NCBI GenBank assembly: GCA_017940245.1
Contig: JAGAYZ010000015.1
Span: 1 to 64,000, forward strand
Source of the DNA: Muribaculaceae bacterium
GTDB lineage: Bacteria > Bacteroidota > Bacteroidia > Bacteroidales > Muribaculaceae
Length of the DNA: 64,000 bases
Direction: 5' to 3'
Both the position numbers and the translations under genes were made by a program. The notes under the pieces are model-generated. The model saw only the letters and a list, made by a program, of their open reading frames with translations, was not told the origin of the DNA and made no database searches. Positions 7,370-15,215 of the stretch are shown piece by piece (the stretch's first letter is position 1; each line of letters begins with the position of its first letter).

Positions 7370-9013
7370 TTAACGACGTTCCTGGAAGTTAGTTTGATTC
7401 TGTTCAAGAATTGTATTGAATTCCGGATAGCGGCGCACAAGCTTCAGGTTCACATAAGGATTCTCATTAACCTTCATCTCGTAAAGACTGCCATAACCGT
7501 TAGCGAGCGCACTACGCAAGTTGTCGAGACAGATGACTTTGTCACCCATCTCATATTCGCCAATATCACTATGCAAAGCTGCGGCATAGAAATAGGATTC
7601 ACCGCCGGGGAGAATACCATCTTCCACAATCTTCTTTGCCCACGCACGCGCATCGTCTTCCTGTCCTAACTCATGCAGCGCAAAACCCTTTAGATGGTGA
7701 ATGTCATTGTCCATCTGTGCAACTCTCTCAAAGTCGGCTTTTGCTTGAGCGGCATTATTGAGTCTATATTTATATATCCACCCACGCAACATCAGTGCAT
7801 CGGCATCGGTCGAACTAGTACTCAGTGCAGTGTTCACAGTTGCTAGGGCTTCCTTGTCTTTACGCTGAGCCAGTTGTACGCGTGCTTTGGCTTTGAGCGC
7901 GTCAAGATATTGTCCATTCTTAGCCAGTGCCTGGTTCAAGACTTCAATGGCGGCATCGTAATTGTTGCCCTTGCCACGGTATTGAACAATACTGGCCTTG
8001 AGCACGTAGTAGCTCAACTCGTCGGGAGCCAGCGCTATGGCTTTGTTCACATTACCCAGCGCATCATCCCATTGCGTGAGTTCGCGCTGGCACAATGCAG
8101 CATTATAATAGATTGAGTGATAATCATAGAGATTATTATCAATAATCGACTTGAGGTCTTTCAGTGCCTGCCCATAATGGAAATGACGAATGGCTATCAT
8201 GGCACGTACATAGTAGAACGTACCCACGCGAGGAGCTTTCTCATAGCTGTTGGCCAAAGCGTTCATCACTGCATCATACTTTGTGTCGCTCATCTTCACC
8301 AAGGCTTCGATAGCACTACCACTGTCCGACCCCACACTCAGTGCCGAAATCAAGTCTTGCGCAGCAGGTTCATATTGCTCCATCATCATGAGCACATCCG
8401 AACGATTGATATATACTTGAGGCTCGGCCGTGAACAAATTCACAGCTCGGTCGACATATCCTGCCGCCTTCTCAAAGTTGCCTCGCTTGGCCTCAATCTT
8501 GGCCATACCATACATGGCATCGTAACTGAGTGGGTTGTCGCGCAGAATGGTAGCATAATTGCGTTCGGCTGCATCCAGATCTCCCACTTTGTAGCTCACT
8601 TTTGCCAGCATATCGATGCAAGGCATCGAAGTGGCGTTAATGGCCGAAGCCTCTTTCAGCGCATCAATCTCATGGTCATACTCGCCTTTAGCATCATAAA
8701 GCGTTGCCAGCAGCAGGTAACTGTCGAAACGCAATTCTTTCTCCTTGTTGGGAATGGCGTCAATCACCTGTTTGACATCAGCAATAGCCAAGTCATATTC
8801 ACCATTGTAATACAGTTGGTTGGCACGGGCAAACCGGGTGTTGTAATCACTGGGATCCTTGTCTAAGGCCGAGTTATAAACACCCATCACCGCTTCATTG
8901 ATACGGTTCCTGATCCGGATGTCTTCATCGGTCAATTGAGCCGACGAAATCATCGGAGTCAGTGCCAGCAGCAAAAGCACCAAGCACTTCATAGTCATCT
9001 GTGTTCTCATCAT
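7370..9013 (-). CDS. secreted tetratricopeptide-repeat protein
   Basis: A 547-residue protein with an N-terminal signal peptide ending near SSAQ (about residue 25), so exported. Most of the chain is a string of TPR-like helical pairs, for example around residues 60-250 and 290-460, suggesting an alpha-solenoid scaffold in the periplasm. The start codon overlaps the kdsA stop (ATGA arrangement), implying translational coupling; several in-frame Met codons (1, 2, 6, 8) leave the precise start uncertain by a few residues. Placed between kdsA and tamL, it may serve envelope assembly, but that is inference only. Confidence 0.8.
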   Translation of the reverse strand: MMRTQMTMKCLVLLLLALTPMISSAQLTDEDIRIRNRINEAVMGVYNSALDKDPSDYNTRFARANQLYYNGEYDLAIADVKQVIDAIPNKEKELRFDSYLLLATLYDAKGEYDHEIDALKEASAINATSMPCIDMLAKVSYKVGDLDAAERNYATILRDNPLSYDAMYGMAKIEAKRGNFEKAAGYVDRAVNLFTAEPQVYINRSDVLMMMEQYEPAAQDLISALSVGSDSGSAIEALVKMSDTKYDAVMNALANSYEKAPRVGTFYYVRAMIAIRHFHYGQALKDLKSIIDNNLYDYHSIYYNAALCQRELTQWDDALGNVNKAIALAPDELSYYVLKASIVQYRGKGNNYDAAIEVLNQALAKNGQYLDALKAKARVQLAQRKDKEALATVNTALSTSSTDADALMLRGWIYKYRLNNAAQAKADFERVAQMDNDIHHLKGFALHELGQEDDARAWAKKIVEDGILPGGESYFYAAALHSDIGEYEMGDKVICLDNLRSALANGYGSLYEMKVNENPYVNLKLVRRYPEFNTILEQNQTNFQERR

Positions 9014-9831
9014 CTTTTATCTATTTTATTTATTGTCGATTTAATTTGAGTCAAGCGTTGCAGCAAGTCTGCCAGCAAATCCAGTCTCAACATATTTGCC
9101 CCGTCGCTTTTTGCTACCGAGGGATTCTCATGAGTTTCCATAAACAGTCCATCGGCACCCACTGCAACGGCTGCACGAGCCATCAACTCAATGAACTCGG
9201 GCCGCCCGCCCGTCACGCCAGCGGTTTGATTAGGCTGTTGCAGCGAGTGTGTCACGTCCATAATCACTGGCGCATAGTGCTGCATCACTTTGATACCGCG
9301 GAAATCCACCAGCAGGTCCTGATACCCAAATGTCGTGCCACGCTCTGTTATGGCCACGTCGTCATTACCTGCATCACGCACCTTCTGCACTGCATGTTGC
9401 ATGACTTGTGGTGATAAAAACTGACCTTTTTTGATATTCACCATTCTTCCTGTGTGCGCTGCTGCTACCAACAAGTCGGTTTGCCTACACAGAAACGCAG
9501 GAATTTGCAGCACATCAACGTATTGTGCAGCCATGTCGGCTTCGTCGGGGGTGTGTATGTCAGTAACCACCGGTACGTGGTAAGTTTCACCCACTTTGCG
9601 AAGAATGCGCAGAGCCTTCTCATCGCCGATGCCCGTGAACGAGTCTATGCGTGAACGGTTAGCCTTGCGGTAGCTACCCTTGAACACATAGGGGACACCC
9701 AGTCGTTGCGTAATGCTCAACACATGTTCAGCAATGCGCATGGCCATCTCCTCACCTTCAATCACGCATGGACCTGCCAGCAAGAAGAATTGCCCCGAGG
9801 GCGATGATGTCAACTTATCTATCAGTTTCAT
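9010..9831 (-). CDS. kdsA: 3-deoxy-8-phosphooctulonate synthase (KDO-8-P synthase)
   Basis: Condenses phosphoenolpyruvate with arabinose 5-phosphate to form KDO 8-phosphate, the first committed step to the lipopolysaccharide inner-core sugar KDO. The 273-residue TIM-barrel enzyme shows the expected motifs in order: AGPCVIEG near the N-terminus, KGSYRKANRS, TDIHTP, QIPAFLCRQTDLL, VNIKKGQF and TERGTTFGY. It sits in a coupled set: rsmE upstream overlaps by 1 nt and the TPR gene downstream by 4 nt. The length is normal and there are no odd residues. Distant DAHP synthases are excluded by the KANRS and QTDLL motifs. Confidence 0.95.
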   Translation of the reverse strand: MKLIDKLTSSPSGQFFLLAGPCVIEGEEMAMRIAEHVLSITQRLGVPYVFKGSYRKANRSRIDSFTGIGDEKALRILRKVGETYHVPVVTDIHTPDEADMAAQYVDVLQIPAFLCRQTDLLVAAAHTGRMVNIKKGQFLSPQVMQHAVQKVRDAGNDDVAITERGTTFGYQDLLVDFRGIKVMQHYAPVIMDVTHSLQQPNQTAGVTGGRPEFIELMARAAVAVGADGLFMETHENPSVAKSDGANMLRLDLLADLLQRLTQIKSTINKIDKR

Positions 9832-10562
9832 TATATCCTATTCATTTTATGGCAGTCATCCAGTGTGTGAATGGCTGCGCACGCCATTACAGCCGCCGTT
9901 TCGGTGCGCAAACGACTCATCCCCAGGGTTACAGGTTTAAAACCGGCCGCGAGAGCCATTTCCACTTCTTCGGGACTAAAGTCACCTTCCGGACCTATGA
10001 GCACCGTCACATCATGGCCGGGATTATAGGCGCCAGCCAGAGTCACACGCTGGTCCCTAGGCAGTTCCTGGTCGCAATAAGCAATCAGTCGGTCACCAGA
10101 AGGTTGATGCTTCATCAACTCGCTGAATGGCGTCATCTCATCAAGTTGAGGCAACGTTGCCTTAAGCGATTGCTTCATCGCGGCTACCATTATTTTACTT
10201 AACCGCTCCGTTTTGAGCTCAGTGCGCTCACTGTTGCGGCATCTTAATGGGATTATGCGATCCACACCCATTTCCACACACTTCTCCACCATCCATTCCA
10301 TGCGGTCGAGATGCTTGGTAGGGGCTACCGCCAGCGTGATGAAATGATGCCAGTGTGGTGCTTCTGCTTGCGACCGGACAATTTCCACCGCACACTTCTT
10401 GGGATGAGCCAATGTAATGCGGCACCCATACAAAACACCGCGCCCGTCAACAACTTCAAGCGTGTCACCCTCACCCAAGCGTAACACGCGCACACAATGC
10501 CTAGACTCTTCCTCGGTCAGCAAGTGTGTTGAAGCAATATCAGGACAATAAAAGCGATGCAA
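9831..10562 (-). CDS. rsmE: 16S rRNA (uracil-1498-N3) methyltransferase
   Basis: A SPOUT-class methyltransferase that modifies U1498 in the decoding region of 16S rRNA using S-adenosylmethionine. The 243-residue protein starts with a PUA-like domain (HCVRVLRLGEGD near residue 23). It ends with the knotted SAM-binding core: IGPEGDFSPEE near 190 and the hallmark LGMSRLRTETAA near the C-terminus. Its stop overlaps the kdsA start by one base, so the two are probably co-transcribed. The upstream nupG-like gene ends only 19 nt away and may be in the same transcript. Confidence 0.95.
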   Translation of the reverse strand: MHRFYCPDIASTHLLTEEESRHCVRVLRLGEGDTLEVVDGRGVLYGCRITLAHPKKCAVEIVRSQAEAPHWHHFITLAVAPTKHLDRMEWMVEKCVEMGVDRIIPLRCRNSERTELKTERLSKIMVAAMKQSLKATLPQLDEMTPFSELMKHQPSGDRLIAYCDQELPRDQRVTLAGAYNPGHDVTVLIGPEGDFSPEEVEMALAAGFKPVTLGMSRLRTETAAVMACAAIHTLDDCHKMNRI

Positions 10563-10581
10563 TTATATCGTCGTTATACTA

Positions 10582-11862
10582 TTATTTTTTAATAGGCGCA
10601 TCGGCCTGCTCTGGGTTCTTGAATATGATCATGAACGCCACAGCCACGACCAGTGCATACCCGGCAAAAATATACCACGAAGTGCTCCACCCGTCAATGA
10701 TTGCCGCTGGATCCACTTGCGAATTTACAAACTTGGTGACCACCGCCTGCGCACTGAGTGTGCCGATAGTGGCTCCGATGCCGTTGGTCATAATCATGAA
10801 AAGGCCTTGCGCACTGCTGCGGATAGATTCATCGGTCTGTTGATCGACATATAGTGCACCGGAAATATTAAAGAAGTCAAATGCAACACCATAGACGATG
10901 CATGACAAAATAAACAGAATCACTCCAGGCATGCCAGGGTTACCCATTCCGAAGAAACCGAAACGGAACACCCAAGCAAACATGGCAATCAACATCACAT
11001 TCTTAATGCCAAAACGTTTCATGCAGAATGGGATGAGCAAAATGCACAGCGTTTCACTGATTTGCGAAAGCGAAATCAGGGCATTAGCATGCTGGGCTGC
11101 AAATGTGTCGGCATATTGCTCTATGCCTCCAAATGCCGTAAGGAACGGATTGGCAAAACCATTGGTGATTTGCAGTGAGACACCGAGCAGCATCGAAAAG
11201 ATAAAGAAAATTGCCATTTTAGAATCCTTGAACAGCGTGAAGGCACGCAGTCCGAAAATATCCACCCACGACTGACTCTTTTCTTCTTTCGAGATTGGGC
11301 AGTTGGGCAGTGATAGCGCATAGGCAGCCAAAACCACACTCAATCCGCCCGACACGAAGAACTGGCCGAAGGTGTGTTGAAGTCCGGTGAAATCTACAGT
11401 AAGCATCGAGCAGATAAAGCCTATGGTACCAAACACACGGATAGGAGGAAAATCTTTAATTGTGTCCATTCCGGCTTTGGTCAGCGCATTAAATGCGACC
11501 GAATTGGCCAATCCGATGGTAGGCATAAAAAATGCGACGCTAATCGTATAGAGTGTGAACAATGGCGCAAACTGAACTGCATCGCCTGCACTCATTGCAT
11601 AATAGCCTGCGGCTGCCATAAACAGACCAGCTATCAGATGAGCCAAACTCAACACCTTTTGAGCCGGGATCCAGCGGTCGGCTACGATACCCAGCAGAGC
11701 AGGCATAAACAGAGAAACAATACCTTGCACTGCATAGAACCAACCGATGTTATCGGCCAGACCATGCGTAGCAAGATAACCACCCATTGATGTCAGATAA
11801 GCTCCCCAGACGGCAAATTCCAGGAAGTTCATCACGATCAGTCTCAGTTTAATGTTGTTCAT
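10582..11862 (-). CDS. nucleoside:H+ symporter family MFS transporter
   Basis: An inner-membrane protein of 426 residues with about twelve hydrophobic segments. The opening (MNFLEFAVWGAYLTSMGGYL), the GIVADRW loop after the second segment and overall length match the NupG/XapB nucleoside permease branch of the major facilitator superfamily. It probably imports purine or pyrimidine nucleosides, but the exact specificity is not visible. A -7 box at 11922-11929 on the minus strand gives it its own promoter, and rsmE follows after 19 nt. Confidence 0.82.
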   Translation of the reverse strand: MNNIKLRLIVMNFLEFAVWGAYLTSMGGYLATHGLADNIGWFYAVQGIVSLFMPALLGIVADRWIPAQKVLSLAHLIAGLFMAAAGYYAMSAGDAVQFAPLFTLYTISVAFFMPTIGLANSVAFNALTKAGMDTIKDFPPIRVFGTIGFICSMLTVDFTGLQHTFGQFFVSGGLSVVLAAYALSLPNCPISKEEKSQSWVDIFGLRAFTLFKDSKMAIFFIFSMLLGVSLQITNGFANPFLTAFGGIEQYADTFAAQHANALISLSQISETLCILLIPFCMKRFGIKNVMLIAMFAWVFRFGFFGMGNPGMPGVILFILSCIVYGVAFDFFNISGALYVDQQTDESIRSSAQGLFMIMTNGIGATIGTLSAQAVVTKFVNSQVDPAAIIDGWSTSWYIFAGYALVVAVAFMIIFKNPEQADAPIKK

Positions 11863-11921
11863 ATCTCTTTATTTTTGTATAATAATCCACACTATTACAT
11901 ACAATCAATGCAATTTCGCCA

Positions 11922-11929
11922 CAAAGGTA
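11922..11929 (-). promoter_or_regulatory. -7 box upstream of the nucleoside transporter gene
   Basis: Minus-strand TACCTTTG, 60 nt upstream of the start at 11862. The box lies between this gene and the preceding nuclease gene; no -33 TTTG at the ideal distance. Confidence 0.45.
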
Positions 11930-11938
11930 ATCATTTTA

Positions 11939-12523
11939 TTATTGATTTGCCATTTTTGTGGCAATTATTTTTTGAATTTCGGCCGCTCGTTCATATTCTT
12001 CGGTTTCCACATAATGCTGCAGACGTTCTTGAAGACGCTCTACCGACATCTCCTCAAGCGGTGTTTGTTCCGACTCGCGCTTGGGCTTGCCAGATTCAGT
12101 CGCCACATAGGCAGTTTTGTCAACTATCTCACGCTGAGCATATATGCGCATACCGGTGCGCAGGGCTATAGCCACCGCATCACTGGTGCGACAGTCTAGA
12201 GCAGTGGATTCGGTACCATTGCTCAGATATATGCGAGAATAAAAGATTCCTTTCTCGAAATGATAAATCTCCACCTGCTCGGGCATGATGCGAAATGCAT
12301 GCATGACACTTGAGAACAAGTCGTGTGTCACCGGGCGGGGAGGCATAACGTGCTCAAGATGCATCGCTATGGATTGAGCTTCGGCCATGCCCACCACCAC
12401 CGGTATTATGCGATTCCCGTTTTTCTCTTTTAGCAGCAGCGCATAGGCGTTGCTTGCATAAGCATTGCGGGTGATTCCCATCACTTCCAGTTCAATGGTA
12501 TCGTTATTCATGATCGGTTCCAT
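11939..12523 (-). CDS. bifunctional nuclease (DUF151) family protein with UVR motif
   Basis: A 194-residue cytoplasmic protein. Residues about 5-135 match the bifunctional nuclease domain (ELEVMGITRNAYASNAYALLLKE, then CRTSDAVAIALR), a family reported to degrade DNA and RNA in some organisms. The C-terminus (about 160-190, ERLQERLQHYVETEEYERAAEI) matches the UVR coiled-coil motif of UvrB/UvrC-type proteins, the usual companion in Bacteroidetes. Met5 is an equally good start. It lies 3 nt after mnmA in the same operon. Confidence 0.82.
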   Translation of the reverse strand: MEPIMNNDTIELEVMGITRNAYASNAYALLLKEKNGNRIIPVVVGMAEAQSIAMHLEHVMPPRPVTHDLFSSVMHAFRIMPEQVEIYHFEKGIFYSRIYLSNGTESTALDCRTSDAVAIALRTGMRIYAQREIVDKTAYVATESGKPKRESEQTPLEEMSVERLQERLQHYVETEEYERAAEIQKIIATKMANQ

Positions 12524-12526
12524 ATA

Positions 12527-13609
12527 TTACTCATCTTTCGCGGCAGATCCCACAATCATTCCACTCCCGTAACACAAGTGGCCTTTTTCGTCGTAAATAA
12601 CCGCATATTGTCCTGGAGCTATACCTTGAACGTCTTGTTCACTATGAAGTACCCACTCCATTCGGTCGACATGGGTGAATTGTGCTTTCATCAGTACAGG
12701 TGTGTGCCTATTTTTAAAGGTCACATTTACTGGTCCCTCGACCGAAGTCCAAGGGTTTCCGCTAATGAAGTGCATCTCGTCGAGATGGAGCACACGGCCA
12801 TATTGCTTGCTGGTTCCATAACCTCCGGAAACATAGATGATGTTGTCGTCTACATTCTTTTTCACCACATACCATGGCCCGCCACTCAGACCCAGCCCCT
12901 TACGCTGGCCTATAGTATGGAACCAATATCCATTATGCTCGCCCAGTTTCTTACCTGTTTCGATTTCGATGATGGGCCCACGTTTAACGCCCAAATGCCT
13001 ACGAATAAAATCGTTATAATTAATTTGGCCCAAAAAACAGATGCCCTGACTATCTTTACGCGTAGCATTGGGCATTCGCACCTCGGCTGCGATGCGGCGC
13101 ACTTCTTCCTTGGGCAAATCGCCAATGGGAAACATGAGGTGCTCCAATTGCTCATAGGTAATCTGAGCCAAAAAATCGGTCTGATCCTTCACCGGATCCA
13201 CAGCAGTGGCCAGATACTTGCGACCATTCACCACGTCGGTCGTTGCATAATGCCCGGTTGCTGTCATTTCGAAGTCCTTTCCCCAGCGTTGCTCGAAGTA
13301 GCCAAATTTAATCATGCGATTACACATCATATCGGGATTGGGAGTCAACCCGGCTTTCACCGTGCGCAATGCATAGGCCATCACGTTGTCCCAATATTCC
13401 TCGTGGAGCGACACCACGTCAAATGGCAGTCCGTATTTGCGTGCAATGAGAGTACACATCTCGATGTCTTCATCGGCCGAGCAGTCGCCCTCACCATTAT
13501 CCATGCCAATGCGGATATAGAACAGATGCAAATCCTTGCCCTGCTCCACCAGCCGATGCACGGTTACCGCGCTATCTACTCCACCCGAGATTAAAACTGC
13601 AATTGCCAT
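12527..13609 (-). CDS. mnmA: tRNA 2-thiouridine(34) synthase
   Basis: Thiolates U34 in the wobble position of Lys, Glu and Gln tRNAs, using ATP and a relayed persulfide. The 360-residue protein has the PP-loop ATP-binding motif SGGVDSAV (8-15), the catalytic Cys96 in [11 protein letters not shown] and the partner Cys191 in SQGICFLGQ, and a C-terminal beta-barrel tRNA-binding region. Bacteroidetes often carry two MnmA copies; only one is seen here. It starts 5 nt downstream of the DoxX gene and is followed 3 nt later by the nuclease gene, so it is operonic. Confidence 0.93.
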   Translation of the reverse strand: MAIAVLISGGVDSAVTVHRLVEQGKDLHLFYIRIGMDNGEGDCSADEDIEMCTLIARKYGLPFDVVSLHEEYWDNVMAYALRTVKAGLTPNPDMMCNRMIKFGYFEQRWGKDFEMTATGHYATTDVVNGRKYLATAVDPVKDQTDFLAQITYEQLEHLMFPIGDLPKEEVRRIAAEVRMPNATRKDSQGICFLGQINYNDFIRRHLGVKRGPIIEIETGKKLGEHNGYWFHTIGQRKGLGLSGGPWYVVKKNVDDNIIYVSGGYGTSKQYGRVLHLDEMHFISGNPWTSVEGPVNVTFKNRHTPVLMKAQFTHVDRMEWVLHSEQDVQGIAPGQYAVIYDEKGHLCYGSGMIVGSAAKDE

Positions 13610-13614
13610 CGGTT

Positions 13615-14091
13615 CTATGCATTTTCCAGCACCTCGTCCTCGGCGTTGTCCTCAATAAGATGCACACCGATGATATAGTCTAATGAAATTTTCCCAGGGC
13701 CAGCCAGCAGCAAATAAATAAATACTCCTATAAACATAACTGGATAACCCGGCTCAAAATTAAAGAACTGGTCGCCTGCACCTGCAGCCGATGTCATGAT
13801 AACACTTTCGGCCACACACATGATCACCAGTGGCGGCAATAGCGCCAGACGCATGAGCAAGCCCAAAATAATGAACGTGGCGCACAGCAGTTCCAACACC
13901 AGCAATAGCGACATGGAACTTTCAGGTGACAGGCCTAAAAAGCCATGAAACGCCGGCACGATTTCCTCAAAATGCAGCATCTGACGGATGCATAATTGCA
14001 AGAACATCACGCCAGTAAACAGGCGCAGGAATAGCCGCGACAAGTTGCTATAGGTGTAACCAACACTATAAAGAAACAATTTCTTCCACAT
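13615..14091 (-). CDS. DoxX-family membrane protein
   Basis: A 158-residue integral membrane protein with four hydrophobic segments; the second half of the first ([20 protein letters not shown]) and the [18 protein letters not shown] segment match the DoxX/SURF4-like family. Members are variously linked to redox balance or quinone-related functions, but no reaction is established for this clade. It sits 13 nt after the DUF5106-like gene and 5 nt before mnmA, so it is probably co-transcribed with both. No charged catalytic motif stands out. Confidence 0.72.
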   Translation of the reverse strand: MWKKLFLYSVGYTYSNLSRLFLRLFTGVMFLQLCIRQMLHFEEIVPAFHGFLGLSPESSMSLLLVLELLCATFIILGLLMRLALLPPLVIMCVAESVIMTSAAGAGDQFFNFEPGYPVMFIGVFIYLLLAGPGKISLDYIIGVHLIEDNAEDEVLENA

Positions 14092-14104
14092 AAGTCAATA
14101 CAGT

Positions 14105-14974
14105 TTATTCTAACGCGGCCTTGAAATCGGCCACAGTAATGTTTTTGTGCATAATTTTGTGCTCTCCATCAAGCATATAGCATCCTGGTATTGCCCGCAA
14201 ATCCAATTGAGAGGCCCATTTGGTTCCGTAGCCTTTCACCCACTTTTCAGGCATGGATGCCGCCCAGTCGCCAGCTGGTTGCCCCTCATTGAGGCAAACC
14301 ACGGTAATTTGACCTTCGTTTACAATCTGCTCCAGTGTGACATCGGTCACAAGTCGCGTGCGGTCGATACTGCTATCGACGCCATCATTCATAAAAACAA
14401 CAAGGAACAGCTTGCCGGGCACATCGGCCAGTTTAGTTTTGGCTCCACTGGTCGCATCGGTAAACTCTATATTGAGTGGCATCCCCTCCTGGCAAAGACT
14501 GATCAGACCTATCTGGCGCTGGTAATACTCTCGTTCCTCTTTTTTCAGGACAGTGGCTGCTGCCAGCGACTTGGCAAACTCCACATACACCTCGTCGCTC
14601 CAGTAATCGGCCATGGGACCATATAGCACTGCTTCGGCCACACGGCCCACTTTGCTCAGGTTGGTAGCATTACCACGTAATTTAAACATGAAGTCGCGTA
14701 TTCCGGACATCACCACCGTGCGATGGCCATACTTGAAAAGGTCGGCATAATCGCGAAATGTCTTGATGAGCGACAAGTCGTCGCTTATAGGTTTTGTCAA
14801 GTCAAAACTGTCCCAAAAATGTGTAATCACATAATTAGAACGGCTCTCCAGTGTGGAGCAAGTATCAGGAGCCAGCGGGTAGTCGAACAATGGCTTCGGT
14901 GCTTCTTGCGCCACTGAGTGACCACCCGTCATCGCCATCGCGGCCAAAGCGAAGATATTCAACAATTTTCTCAT
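14105..14974 (-). CDS. secreted thioredoxin-fold protein, DUF5106-like
   Basis: A 289-residue exported protein with signal peptide MRKLLNIFALAAMAMTGGHS followed by VAQ. The N-terminal half resembles DUF5106 (HFWDSFDLTKP). The C-terminal half (from about residue 160) has the strand-helix order of thioredoxin-like proteins, but the usual CxxC position reads FMNDGVDSS, so redox activity by the normal mechanism is not expected. The frame stays open upstream to 15061, but a promoter (15005-15035) would start transcription near 14998, so I choose the Met at 14974, which also begins the signal peptide. It heads the operon with DoxX, mnmA and the nuclease gene. Confidence 0.72.
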   Translation of the reverse strand: MRKLLNIFALAAMAMTGGHSVAQEAPKPLFDYPLAPDTCSTLESRSNYVITHFWDSFDLTKPISDDLSLIKTFRDYADLFKYGHRTVVMSGIRDFMFKLRGNATNLSKVGRVAEAVLYGPMADYWSDEVYVEFAKSLAAATVLKKEEREYYQRQIGLISLCQEGMPLNIEFTDATSGAKTKLADVPGKLFLVVFMNDGVDSSIDRTRLVTDVTLEQIVNEGQITVVCLNEGQPAGDWAASMPEKWVKGYGTKWASQLDLRAIPGCYMLDGEHKIMHKNITVADFKAALE

Positions 14975-15004
14975 TTCAATTTCGTAGTCTTTACAATTAA
15001 AAAA

Positions 15005-15035
15005 CGAAATTACTCCAAAACGCCGATTGCTCAAA
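15005..15035 (-). promoter_or_regulatory. promoter of the DUF5106-doxX-mnmA-nuclease operon
   Basis: Minus-strand TTTG (15032-15035), 19-nt spacer, TAATTTCG (15005-15012), one mismatch to the -7 consensus. It lies inside the longer possible reading frame and therefore decides the start at 14974. Confidence 0.6.
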
Positions 15036-15160
15036 ATCAAAAGCACAAAATCTCTCGCCAATCAACATTTTTTCACATAAACGAGCAGAGCGAGTAACCG
15101 TCAGAAAGCCGCTGCGTCAGCCCGCACACACATCATTAACCACATCACGCATTAGAGCAA

Positions 15161-15188
15161 AACCGGCGGAATACCAAATCCGCCGGTT
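15161..15188 (-). terminator. hairpin terminator after the BspA-like gene
   Basis: A perfect 10-bp stem (15161-15170 with 15179-15188) and an eight-base loop. On the minus strand it is followed by a short T-rich stretch, as expected for the end of the gene at 15216. The T-tract is weak. Confidence 0.6.
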
Positions 15189-15215
15189 CTAATCAATTGC
15201 CTTATCGAGCTATTT

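Noticed and set aside
12578..13594. 338-codon frame opposite mnmA
   Set aside because: It is a shadow of the well-supported mnmA gene; the translated product has no coherent domain.
14975..15061. Upstream start for the DUF5106-like gene
   Set aside because: The promoter lies inside this extension, and the added residues destroy the signal peptide.
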